Of a stretch of DNA of 14,773 nt, positions 6,307 to 13,777 are shown in pieces (position 1 is the first letter of the stretch; every line of letters starts with the position of its first letter). Source of the stretch: Clostridia bacterium. Its GTDB lineage: Bacteria > Bacillota > Clostridia > Oscillospirales > Acutalibacteraceae. The notes under the pieces were generated by a model, which saw nothing but the letters and a program-made list of their open reading frames with translations, was not told the DNA's origin and did no database searches. The translations under genes were made by a program, and so were the position numbers. The stretch lies in the NCBI GenBank assembly GCA_900771085.1, contig CAAGMR010000012.1:1-14773 (forward strand). Direction: 5' to 3'.

Positions 6307-7494
6307 TTATTTATTTTCAACTACCAGTGAATTAATGAACTGTTCTGCAACTCGTGGTGAACGTCCGCCGTGGCGAATGGCAAAAGCCGAAGCCTTGACG
6401 TAGAGTTCATTTTCAGGAATTGTAATGCCTTTTGCCTCTGCAAGACCGCTGACGATTCTCTGATAAAGATCGTTGTTCGGTCTCTGGAAGAGAATTGTAA
6501 GTCCAAAGCGGTTTGAAAGTGAAAGCATTTCCTGCATGGTATCGTTGCGATGAACATCGTCTCCTTCTCTGTCTGAGAAGTTTTCCTTTACAAGATGACG
6601 TCTGTTACTTGTAGCATAGATAACCGTGTTGGAAGATTTTGCTGAAGCAGAACCTTCAAGAATTGCCTTAAGTCCACTGAAGTTATCGTCATCCTTGTTG
6701 AATGAAAGATCGTCAATAAAGATGATGAACTTAAGCGGATTATCTCTGAGCTGTTCAAGAACAGCCGGGATTTCCCAAAGCTGATTCTTCTTAAGTTCAA
6801 TGAGACGAAGTCCTTCCGGTGCAAGCATATTGGTAACTGCTTTTACCGAAGATGACTTACCTGTTCCGGCATCACCATAAAGAAGAGTGTTTGCGGCAGG
6901 CTTGCCCTCGAGAAGAGCTTTTGTATTAACAATAAGCTTTTCTCTTTCCTTCTCGTAACCATAAAGACTCATGATACTGATGTGGTCAGGTGATGTTACA
7001 GGAACTATTGCGCCGTCCACAACGCGGAACATGACATACTTGCTGTAAATGCCATAACCGTTTTTGGAAATGTCAGCAATACGCTTTCTGTAGCACTCTG
7101 CAAAGTCAATATCGGTTATCTCATATGCAGGAAGCTTGCCTTCGTATGCGGTAAGAGCCTGCAATGTTTTGCAGTCAAGCTCTGATAACTCGCCAAGGAT
7201 GGAAAGTTCGTTTTCTGCGCAATCTGCGATTGCTTCAGGTACTTCCTTTCCGTTTGCAACCATCTTCACATATGCATTCTCGTCAGTTACTGCCGCATCG
7301 AGAAGATAGTCTGTGAAACTGGTTCCGTACTCATAAAGAGCAGAAACAAAATCAACATACTTCTCAACAGCAACAGCGCCCGTTTCTTCGCATTCGAGGA
7401 AAGAAACAAGGGCTTTAATTACAGGAGCGTTAACAACGCCCCTGAAAACGAGAACTGATTTAATTTGTGCCAGTAAATCTAACTTGTTAATCAT
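6307..7494 (-). CDS. DUF815-family AAA ATPase
   Basis: This 395-residue protein is recognised as a DUF815 ATP-binding protein. A Walker A motif LLYGDAGTGKSSS (K213) and a Walker B motif KFIIFIDDL (D261, D262) define a P-loop AAA core in the C-terminal two thirds. A sensor-like strand VIYATSNRRHLV and an arginine-rich end (FAIRHGGRSPRVAEQF) follow. The N-terminal 200 residues are helical and have no recognised domain. The biochemical role of the family is not established. I take the ATG at 7492-7494, because it overlaps the leuB stop as ATGA; an upstream in-frame ATG at 7530 lies inside leuB and has no ribosome site. The overlap implies co-translation with leuB, but a metabolic link to leucine synthesis is not shown by the protein. 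The operon terminator follows at once. Confidence 0.88.
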   Translation of the reverse strand: MINKLDLLAQIKSVLVFRGVVNAPVIKALVSFLECEETGAVAVEKYVDFVSALYEYGTSFTDYLLDAAVTDENAYVKMVANGKEVPEAIADCAENELSILGELSELDCKTLQALTAYEGKLPAYEITDIDFAECYRKRIADISKNGYGIYSKYVMFRVVDGAIVPVTSPDHISIMSLYGYEKEREKLIVNTKALLEGKPAANTLLYGDAGTGKSSSVKAVTNMLAPEGLRLIELKKNQLWEIPAVLEQLRDNPLKFIIFIDDLSFNKDDDNFSGLKAILEGSASAKSSNTVIYATSNRRHLVKENFSDREGDDVHRNDTMQEMLSLSNRFGLTILFQRPNNDLYQRIVSGLAEAKGITIPENELYVKASAFAIRHGGRSPRVAEQFINSLVVENK

Positions 7495-8564
7495 AATCTC
7501 TTTATAATCTCGCCTGTTACCTCTGAGCACTTAAGAGGAGTTACTCCACTGTCGCCAACGAGGTCAGCTGTCTTAAGACCGTCATCGAGGAATTTATTTA
7601 CAGCAGCATCGATAGCATCTGCCTCTTCGATAAGGTCAAATGAGTAACGGAGCATCATTGATGCTGAAAGGATTGTTGCAAGTGGGTTTGCAATGTCCTT
7701 ACCTGCAATGTCAGGAGCAGAACCGTGAATTGGTTCATACATGCCAAGCTTTGTGTTACCGAGGGATGCAGATGGAAGCATACCGATAGAACCGGTTGTC
7801 TGAGAAGCTTCATCTGAAAGGATATCACCAAAGATGTTTGTTGTAACGATAACGTCAAACTGTGATGGGTTACGTACAAGCTGCATTGCACAGTTGTCTA
7901 CGAGAACATCCTTTACTTCTACTTCAGGATACTCTGCAGCCATCTCATGGATAATCTTTCTCCAGAGACGTGATGTCTCGAGAACGTTAGCCTTATCAAC
8001 GCTGGCAATCTTCTTGCCACGCTTCATAGCTGTCTCAAAAGCTACACGGCAGATACGCTCAATCTCCATTGGAGAATAGCATTCTGTGTCGTATGCTTCT
8101 TCACCGTACTTGCCTTCACGGTATCCTCTGTCGCCAAAGTAAATACCACCTGTAAGTTCGCGAACAATCATGATGTCGAAGCCGTTTGCTACGATGTCAG
8201 CGCGAAGCGGGCTTGCACTGCTGAGTGCAGGATAAAGCTTTGCAGGACGAAGGTTTGTGAAAAGACCGAGTGCTGCGCGAATACCGAGAAGGCCCTTTTC
8301 AGGCTTCTGGTCGCCCGGAAGATGATCCCACTTAGGACCACCTACTGAACCAAGAAGAACAGAGTCAGATGCAAGGCATCCGTCAATTGTTTCCTGTGGA
8401 AGTGGGCAGCCTGTGGCATCAATTGCACAGCCGCCGATAAGATAAGGTGTGAAGTTGAAAGTATGACCATACTTCTCGCCTACAGCCTCAAGTACTGCTA
8501 CTGCGCTGTCAACGATTTCAGGACCGATACCGTCACCTCTAAGTAATGCAATATTGTATTCCAT
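7491..8564 (-). CDS. leuB: 3-isopropylmalate dehydrogenase
   Basis: This 357-residue cytosolic enzyme oxidises and decarboxylates (2R,3S)-3-isopropylmalate to 2-oxoisocaproate with NAD+, the third dedicated step of leucine synthesis. Visible family features are RGDGIGPEIV (9-18), the substrate-binding arginines R96, R106 and R135, the segment VRELTGGIYFG with Y142, K191 in SVDKANVLE, the metal-binding aspartates D223, D247 and D251, and the coenzyme loop HGSAPDIAGKDIANP (280-294), whose D285 fits NAD+ rather than NADP+. It follows leuD after ten bases; its ribosome site AAGGAG overlaps the leuD stop codon. Its TGA overlaps the ATG of the DUF815 gene. Length and motifs are ordinary for the family. 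Confidence 0.98.
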   Translation of the reverse strand: MEYNIALLRGDGIGPEIVDSAVAVLEAVGEKYGHTFNFTPYLIGGCAIDATGCPLPQETIDGCLASDSVLLGSVGGPKWDHLPGDQKPEKGLLGIRAALGLFTNLRPAKLYPALSSASPLRADIVANGFDIMIVRELTGGIYFGDRGYREGKYGEEAYDTECYSPMEIERICRVAFETAMKRGKKIASVDKANVLETSRLWRKIIHEMAAEYPEVEVKDVLVDNCAMQLVRNPSQFDVIVTTNIFGDILSDEASQTTGSIGMLPSASLGNTKLGMYEPIHGSAPDIAGKDIANPLATILSASMMLRYSFDLIEEADAIDAAVNKFLDDGLKTADLVGDSGVTPLKCSEVTGEIIKRL

Positions 8565-8574
8565 AGTCTTCTCC

Positions 8575-9069
8575 TTAACCGATGATACCAGCCTTAACAG
8601 CCTCTACGAGACCGCCGGCATTGATAATGTTCTGGATTGACTCAGGGAATGGTTCAGTCTTGAACTGTTCGCCTGTTGTGATATCTGTGATGATACCTGT
8701 GTCGAGGTCAACTGATACCTTATCGCCTTCGCTGATTGCATCAACTGCCTCAGGGCATTCAACGATTGCAAGACCGATATTGATTGAGTTTCTGTAGAAG
8801 ATACGAGCAAAGCTCTTTGCAATTACAACAGAAACGCCTGATGCCTTGATTGAGATTGGTGCGTGTTCACGAGATGAACCGCAGCCGAAGTTATAACCGG
8901 CAACAATGATGTCGCCTTCCTTAACTCTGTTTACGAAAGTTGTATCGAGGTCTTCCATGCAGTGCTTTGCAAGCTCTGCAGGATCACCTGTTGTGAGATA
9001 ACGTGCAGGAATGATAACGTCTGTGTCGACATTGTCCTTGTACTTAATAACGTCGCCTGTCTTAACCAT
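8575..9069 (-). CDS. leuD: 3-isopropylmalate dehydratase, small subunit
   Basis: This 164-residue protein pairs with LeuC to isomerise 2-isopropylmalate to 3-isopropylmalate. The swivel-domain signature is clear: DNVDTDVIIPARYL (12-25) and the substrate loop GYNFGCGSSREHAP (58-71). At about 160 residues it is the short, archaeal and clostridial type, rather than the roughly 200-residue enterobacterial LeuD; this agrees with the 420-residue LeuC next to it. Its ATG shares one base with the leuC stop (TAATG), and a strong GAGGAGGTG ribosome site lies inside the last codons of leuC. Such coupling suits a 1:1 heterodimer. The related homoaconitase small subunit is similar, but the leuB neighbour supports the leucine pathway. 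Confidence 0.96.
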   Translation of the reverse strand: MVKTGDVIKYKDNVDTDVIIPARYLTTGDPAELAKHCMEDLDTTFVNRVKEGDIIVAGYNFGCGSSREHAPISIKASGVSVVIAKSFARIFYRNSINIGLAIVECPEAVDAISEGDKVSVDLDTGIITDITTGEQFKTEPFPESIQNIINAGGLVEAVKAGIIG

Positions 9070-10331
9070 TAGAGCACCTCCTCAAAAGATACGATTTTAC
9101 CTGCGATTGCAGAAGCGGCAGCTACTGCAGGGCTGGCAAGATATACTTCAGACTCTGGGTCGCCCATACGACCAACAAAGTTTCTGTTTGTTGTTGCCAC
9201 AGCACGCTCGCCCTTAGCGAGGATACCCATGTGACCGCCGAGGCAAGGTCCGCATGTTGGTGTTGATACAACGCAGCCTGCTTCGATGAAGATTTCAGCG
9301 AAGCCTTCCTTAATGCACTGCATGTAAACATCCTGAGTTGCAGGAATGATGATGGCACGTACATTTGGAGCAACCTTTTTGCCCTTAAGGATTTCAGCAG
9401 CTTCCTTCATATCCTGATAACGTCCGTTTGTGCAGGAACCGATTACTACCTGGTCGATAACAACATCGCCAACTTCATCGATTGTTCTTGTGTTTTCAGG
9501 AAGATGTGGGAAAGAAACTGTAGGCTTAATTGTAGCAAGGTCAATTTCGATAACTCTTTCGTATTCAGCGTCATCGTCAGCCTTGTAAACTACAGGTTCC
9601 TTGCCGCCATGCTCTCTGCAATACTCGAGAGTTTTGTCATCAACGTCGAAGATACCGTTCTTACCGCCTGCTTCGATAGCCATGTTGGCGATAGTGAATC
9701 TGTCGTCCATTGAAAGAGCGGCAACGCCCGGACCTGTGAATTCCATTGACTTGTAAAGAGCTCCGTCAACACCGATCATGCCGATGATGTGGAGGATTAA
9801 GTCTTTACCTGTGATATGCTCACCAAGTTCGCCTGTAAGGTAGAACTTGATAGCTGACGGAACCTTGAACCATGCCTTACCTGTAGCCATACCGCATGCC
9901 ATGTCTGTTGAGCCTACGCCTGTTGAGAAAGCGCCGAGAGCACCGTAAGTACAAGTATGAGAGTCAGCACCGATCATAAGGTCGCCCGGTACTACAAGGC
10001 CTTTTTCAGGAAGAAGAGCATGTTCGATACCCATACGTCCTACATCGTAGAAGTTTGGAATATCAAGTTCACCGCAGAAATCACGGCAAGTCTTGCACTG
10101 AACTGCAGCTTTAATGTCTTTATTTGGTGTGAAGTGGTCCATAACCATAGTAACTGCTTCTTTGTTATAGACATCTTCTTTACCCATCTTGTTGAATTCT
10201 CTGATGGCAACAGGTGATGTTACGTCATTACCGAGAACTCTGTCGAGGTTTACGAGAACGAGCTGACCTGCAGTAACACTTTCGAGTCCTGCATGAGCAG
10301 CAAGAATCTTCTGGGACATAGTCATTCCCAT
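9069..10331 (-). CDS. leuC: 3-isopropylmalate dehydratase, large subunit
   Basis: This 420-residue aconitase-family subunit carries the [4Fe-4S] cluster of isopropylmalate isomerase. The cluster cysteines are visible as C300 in VIGSCTNGR and C360 and C363 in PTCGPCLGGH; the DSHTCTYGALGAF segment (123-135) and the GRMGDPESEVYLASPA segment near the end are also family hallmarks. The length matches the shorter archaeal-type LeuC, as against about 465 residues in enterobacteria. I chose the first ATG because AAGGGGAG lies six bases upstream; two further methionines follow within four codons, so the exact start is uncertain by a few residues. It lies 30 bases after ilvD and overlaps leuD by one base. 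The exposed cluster is oxygen-sensitive. Confidence 0.96.
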   Translation of the reverse strand: MGMTMSQKILAAHAGLESVTAGQLVLVNLDRVLGNDVTSPVAIREFNKMGKEDVYNKEAVTMVMDHFTPNKDIKAAVQCKTCRDFCGELDIPNFYDVGRMGIEHALLPEKGLVVPGDLMIGADSHTCTYGALGAFSTGVGSTDMACGMATGKAWFKVPSAIKFYLTGELGEHITGKDLILHIIGMIGVDGALYKSMEFTGPGVAALSMDDRFTIANMAIEAGGKNGIFDVDDKTLEYCREHGGKEPVVYKADDDAEYERVIEIDLATIKPTVSFPHLPENTRTIDEVGDVVIDQVVIGSCTNGRYQDMKEAAEILKGKKVAPNVRAIIIPATQDVYMQCIKEGFAEIFIEAGCVVSTPTCGPCLGGHMGILAKGERAVATTNRNFVGRMGDPESEVYLASPAVAAASAIAGKIVSFEEVL

Positions 10332-10361
10332 TGGACTCTCCCCTTTCTTTATCTTTAGTAA

Positions 10362-12029
10362 TTAGTCTTTAATGTTGATGATAGCTCCGCGGTCTGCAGA
10401 TGAAACCATCTTGGAATATCTCTTGAGGTATCCTGTGATTCCTTCCTTGACCATTGGCTTTTCTTCTGCACGGCGCTTAGCGAGTTCCTCATCAGATACC
10501 TTGAGTTCAATCTTGTACTCAGGGATGTTAATGGAGATGATATCGCCTTCGTGAACGTAAGCGATAAGACCGTCTGAAGCAGCTTCAGGAGAAACGTGAC
10601 CGATAGCAGCGCCTCTTGTGGCACCTGAGAAACGTCCGTCTGTGATAAGAGCAACTTCCTTATCAAGACCTGCACCTGCGATAGCAGATGTTGGAGAAAG
10701 CATTTCTCTCATACCAGGGCCGCCTGCAGGGCCTTCGTAGCGGATAACTACTACATCGCCAGGGTTAATGCCACCTTCATAGATGACTTTAATGCATTCT
10801 TCTTCACTGTTGAATACTCTTGCCGGACCTTCATGAACAAGCATTTCAGGAGCAACGGCTGAACGCTTAACAACGCATCCGTTTTCTGCAATGTTACCGT
10901 AAAGAATAGCAATACCGCCTGTCTTTGTGAATGGGTTATCCATATCGCGGATAACTTCATTGTTTGACTTTGTAACACCTTCAAGGTTTTCAGCAAGAGT
11001 CTTGCCTGTGCAGGTCATAACGTCTGTGCTGAGGAGACCGTTCTGTGCGAGCTGCTTCATAACTGCATGAATACCGCCTGCCTCGTTGAGGTCTTCCATG
11101 TAAGTTGGGCCTGCAGGAGCAAGATGGCAGATGTTTGGAGTTGTTTCAGAAATCTCATTGATCTTTCTGAGGTCGAACTTAACATCGATTTCATTTGCAA
11201 TTGCAGGAAGATGAAGGATTGTGTTTGTTGAGCATCCGAGTGCCATGTCTGTTGTGATGGCATTGTAGATAGCTTCCTCAGTGAGGATGTCTCTTGCACG
11301 GATGTTCTTTCTGACAAGTTCCATAACCTGCATGCCTGCGTGCTTCGCAAGTGAGATACGAGCTGACATTGGAGCCGGAATTGTACCATTTCCGCGAAGA
11401 CCCATACCCATAACTTCTGTAAGGCAGTTCATGGAGTTTGCTGTATACATACCTGAGCATGAACCGCATGAAGGACATGCATTGTTTTCATACTCAGTGA
11501 GTTTTTCTTCTGTAATCTTACCGGCAGAGAAAGCACCTACTGCTTCAAACATGCTGGAAAGAGATGTTTTGTGACCGTCAACCCGACCTGCGAGCATTGG
11601 ACCACCGCTTACAAAGATTGTAGGAAGGTTAAGTCTTGCTGCTGCCATAAGAAGACCAGGTACATTCTTGTCACAGTTTGGAATCATAACAAGACCGTCA
11701 AAACCGTGAGCCTTTACCATAGCCTCTGTTGAGTCAGCGATAAGGTCGCGGGTTACAAGTGAGTACTTCATACCCTCGTGACCCATTGCAATACCGTCAC
11801 ATACAGCGATTGCAGGGAAAACGATTGGAGTACCGCCTCCCATAGCAACACCGATGCGAACAGCTTCAGTGATTTTATCGAGGTTCATATGACCCGGAAC
11901 GATTTCGTTATATGAGCTAACGATACCGATAAGAGGTCTGTCGAGTTCTTCTTTAGTAAGACCTAAAGCGTTGTAAAGAGAACGATGAGGTGCGTTATTA
12001 AAACCATTAACAACTGTATCTTTTATCAT
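10362..12029 (-). CDS. ilvD: Dihydroxy-acid dehydratase
   Basis: This 555-residue enzyme dehydrates 2,3-dihydroxy-isovalerate and 2,3-dihydroxy-3-methylvalerate to the keto acids of valine and isoleucine. It has the family segments VCDGIAMGHEGMKYSL (76-91), NCDKNVPG (C119) and ACPSCGSCSGMYTANSMNCL (C185, C188, C191). At the place where [2Fe-2S] dehydratases carry a third cluster cysteine, this protein has VPGHMNL, as the oxygen-labile E. coli enzyme does, so a [4Fe-4S] cluster is predicted. The ATG at 12027-12029 is preceded by AGAGGAA at six bases; the reading frame stays open upstream to 12098, but that extension runs through a terminator hairpin and lacks a ribosome site. The 555-residue length is standard. 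A hairpin separates it from ilvC, and leuC follows after 30 bases. Confidence 0.97.
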   Translation of the reverse strand: MIKDTVVNGFNNAPHRSLYNALGLTKEELDRPLIGIVSSYNEIVPGHMNLDKITEAVRIGVAMGGGTPIVFPAIAVCDGIAMGHEGMKYSLVTRDLIADSTEAMVKAHGFDGLVMIPNCDKNVPGLLMAAARLNLPTIFVSGGPMLAGRVDGHKTSLSSMFEAVGAFSAGKITEEKLTEYENNACPSCGSCSGMYTANSMNCLTEVMGMGLRGNGTIPAPMSARISLAKHAGMQVMELVRKNIRARDILTEEAIYNAITTDMALGCSTNTILHLPAIANEIDVKFDLRKINEISETTPNICHLAPAGPTYMEDLNEAGGIHAVMKQLAQNGLLSTDVMTCTGKTLAENLEGVTKSNNEVIRDMDNPFTKTGGIAILYGNIAENGCVVKRSAVAPEMLVHEGPARVFNSEEECIKVIYEGGINPGDVVVIRYEGPAGGPGMREMLSPTSAIAGAGLDKEVALITDGRFSGATRGAAIGHVSPEAASDGLIAYVHEGDIISINIPEYKIELKVSDEELAKRRAEEKPMVKEGITGYLKRYSKMVSSADRGAIINIKD

Positions 12030-12050
12030 AATTAATTCCTCTTTTGCCAA

Positions 12051-12088
12051 TTTAAAAATAAAGGGCGCAGTAACTTTAAACTGCGCCC
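12051..12088 (-). terminator. Intercistronic terminator or attenuator between ilvC and ilvD
   Basis: On the minus strand GGGCGCAGT (12080-12088) pairs with ACTGCGCCC (12063-12071) across an eight-base loop, a perfect 9-bp GC-rich stem, followed by TTTATTTTT (12051-12062 region). It has the form of an intrinsic terminator. It lies 13 bases after the ilvC stop and about 20 bases before the ilvD ribosome site. No separate promoter for ilvD is seen, so it probably gives partial termination or stabilises the 3' end of an abundant ilvC message. Confidence 0.8.
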
Positions 12089-12101
12089 AATAACTCATTA
12101 A

Positions 12102-13118
12102 TTAGTTGTTGATGAGCTTATCTTCGTCGCTCCAGCTGTAGAGTGAACGGATTTCCTTACCAACTACTTCTGCAGGATGCTCTGCAGCAAGCTTTCTCAT
12201 AGCCTTGAAGTGAACCTGGCCGCCTGCCTCTGACATGTCGAGGAGGAAGTCCTTAGCGAATGTACCGTCCTGAATGTCAGTAAGTACTTTCTTCATAGCC
12301 TTCTTAGTATCATCTGTGATGATCTTTGGACCAGTGATGTAGTCACCATACTCAGCTGTGTTAGAGATAGAATATCTCATGCCTTCGAAGCCTGACTGAT
12401 AGATGAGGTCAACGATGAGCTTCATCTCATGGATGCATTCGAAGTATGCGTTTCTTGGGTCATAACCAGCTTCAACAAGTGTTTCGAAACCAGCCTGCAT
12501 GAGTGCGCAAACACCACCGCAAAGAACAGCCTGCTCACCGAAGAGGTCAGTCTCTGTCTCTGTACGGAATGTTGTTTCAAGAACACCTGCTCTGGCACCG
12601 CCGATACCTGCAGCATATGCAAGGCCGATATCCTGAGCGTCGCCTGTAGCATCCTGATGTACAGCGATAAGGCAAGGTGTACCCTTACCAACCTGATACT
12701 CAGAACGTACTGTGTGACCAGGAGCCTTAGGAGCGATCATGATAACGTTAACGTCGCTTGGTACCTTAATGCAACCGAAGTGAATATTGAAACCATGAGC
12801 AAATGCAAGAGTCTTGCCTGCTGTAAGGTTTGGAGCAATTGATTCTTTGTAGAGCTTAGCCTGAAGTTCATCATTGATGAGAATCATGATGATGTCAGCC
12901 TTCTTAGCAGCGTCAGCAGCAGTGAATACTTCAAAGCCCTGCTCTTCTGCTCTCTTCCAGCTCTTTGAACCTTCATAGAGACCGATGATTACGTTTACAC
13001 CGGATTCCTTGAGGTTAAGTGCATGAGCGTGTCCCTGTGAACCGTAACCGATAATAGCAACGGTCTTACCGTCAAGCTTTGAAAGGTCACAATCAGCTTC
13101 GTAGAAAATTTTAGCCAT
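12102..13118 (-). CDS. ilvC: Ketol-acid reductoisomerase, class I
   Basis: This 338-residue class I enzyme uses NAD(P)H and Mg2+ to convert 2-acetolactate and 2-aceto-2-hydroxybutyrate to the 2,3-dihydroxy acids. The Rossmann motif GYGSQGHAHALNL (24-36) is followed by the cofactor loop GLYEGSKSW (46-54), whose serines are those expected to contact the NADPH phosphate. H108, K131 and the metal ligands D191 and E195 (TDLFGEQAVLCGG), with E227 and E231 in the next helix, are present. AAGGAG precedes the ATG by nine bases. It has its own promoter in the 125-bp gap after ilvN and a strong terminator-like hairpin behind it, so it is probably made in excess of the downstream genes, as is common for this slow enzyme (inference). 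Confidence 0.98.
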   Translation of the reverse strand: MAKIFYEADCDLSKLDGKTVAIIGYGSQGHAHALNLKESGVNVIIGLYEGSKSWKRAEEQGFEVFTAADAAKKADIIMILINDELQAKLYKESIAPNLTAGKTLAFAHGFNIHFGCIKVPSDVNVIMIAPKAPGHTVRSEYQVGKGTPCLIAVHQDATGDAQDIGLAYAAGIGGARAGVLETTFRTETETDLFGEQAVLCGGVCALMQAGFETLVEAGYDPRNAYFECIHEMKLIVDLIYQSGFEGMRYSISNTAEYGDYITGPKIITDDTKKAMKKVLTDIQDGTFAKDFLLDMSEAGGQVHFKAMRKLAAEHPAEVVGKEIRSLYSWSDEDKLINN

Positions 13119-13179
13119 TTTAAATATCTCCTTACATATTTACTGTGAAATATTTTTTGAAAAATTTATATTCTATAAA

Positions 13180-13207
13180 ATTATAGACTGTTTATAAAAA
13201 ATCGCAA
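13180..13207 (-). promoter_or_regulatory. Promoter of the ilvC-ilvD-leuCDB-DUF815 unit
   Basis: On the minus strand TTGCGA (13202-13207) is followed after 16 bases by a perfect TATAAT (13180-13185). Transcription would begin near 13173 and leave a leader of about 55 bases before ilvC. The leader is A/T-rich; I see neither a T-box specifier stem nor a leucine-rich leader peptide in it, so regulation, if any, would act at the promoter or at the ilvC-ilvD hairpin. Confidence 0.75.
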
Positions 13208-13218
13208 GTGTTATGGCG

Positions 13219-13240
13219 AAAAAATCGCTATACAGAGCGA
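13219..13240 (-). terminator. Weak intrinsic terminator after ilvN
   Basis: On the minus strand TCGCT (13236-13240) pairs with AGCGA (13225-13229) across a six-base loop and is followed by six T (13219-13224). The stem has only five base pairs and begins three bases after the ilvN stop, so termination is probably incomplete and ilvBN transcripts may run into ilvC. Confidence 0.55.
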
Positions 13241-13243
13241 AAT

Positions 13244-13777
13244 TTAGAAGAGATCAGGCTCTTCAAGCATGCTTCCGCTTCCCTTCGAAAGAGCAATCAC
13301 ACCGGAACGGCAGATTTCTATGATACCGATAGGTCTGATCATCTCGATGAAAGCGTCAATTTTAGCGCTGTCGCCTGTTACTTCAATGCTGAGAGAATCA
13401 ACTGAGAAGTCGATGATTTCAGCACCAAAGATTTCAACTGAAGACATGATAAGCTGATGCTCTTCAGGTGTGTTCTTTACCTTGATGAGGAGCAATTCGC
13501 GTTCAACTGAATCTTTGTCGTCAAGAATCTGAACCTTCTTAACGTTCTGAAGTTTTCTGAGCTGGTTAAGCATCTGTGCTCTAGCGTATCCGTCACCGCT
13601 CATTGAAAGAGTGATACGTGAATACTCAGGTGACTCTGTTACACCAACGGTAAGAGCATCGATATTAAAGCCTCTTCTTGTGAACATGCTTGTTACACGA
13701 GTAAGAACGCCAAACTTATTTTCAACGTAAATAGCAATTACAAACTTGCTTTCGTCATTCTTAGCTGCTGTAGGCAT
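13244..13777 (-). CDS. ilvN: Acetolactate synthase, small (regulatory) subunit
   Basis: This 177-residue subunit activates the IlvB catalytic subunit and gives feedback inhibition by valine. An N-terminal ACT domain is clear from FVIAIYVENKFGVLTRVTSMF and then RRGFNIDALTVGVTESPEYSRITL (about 12-58), with a second, ACT-like C-terminal half containing the ELLLIKVKNT strand and RPIGIIEICRSGVIALSKG. The length is between short enterobacterial IlvN and usual IlvH (about 160-175), so it fits the IlvH-type with two domains; the symbol ilvH would be equally valid. Its ATG shares one base with the ilvB stop (TAATG), and AAGGAG inside the end of ilvB serves as ribosome site, consistent with coupled subunit synthesis. 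A weak terminator follows. Confidence 0.95.
   Translation of the reverse strand: MPTAAKNDESKFVIAIYVENKFGVLTRVTSMFTRRGFNIDALTVGVTESPEYSRITLSMSGDGYARAQMLNQLRKLQNVKKVQILDDKDSVERELLLIKVKNTPEEHQLIMSSVEIFGAEIIDFSVDSLSIEVTGDSAKIDAFIEMIRPIGIIEICRSGVIALSKGSGSMLEEPDLF

Noticed and set aside
5978..6403. Plus-strand open frame of 141 codons
   Set aside because: It runs through the tracrRNA promoter, tracrRNA, both terminators and into the 3' end of the DUF815 gene; it has no ribosome site and a composition unlike a protein.
7495..7530. Longer start for the DUF815 gene at 7530
   Set aside because: It would overlap leuB by 40 bases with no ribosome site; the ATGA overlap start at 7494 is the normal coupled arrangement.
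12030..12098. Longer ilvD start at 12098 adding 23 residues
   Set aside because: The extension translates the terminator hairpin, has no ribosome site, and makes the protein longer than the family; the ATG at 12029 has AGAGGAA at the right distance.
13119..13179. T-box or leader peptide upstream of ilvC
   Set aside because: The predicted leader is about 55 bases and holds neither a specifier stem, a T-box sequence, nor a run of Leu, Ile or Val codons after a ribosome site.
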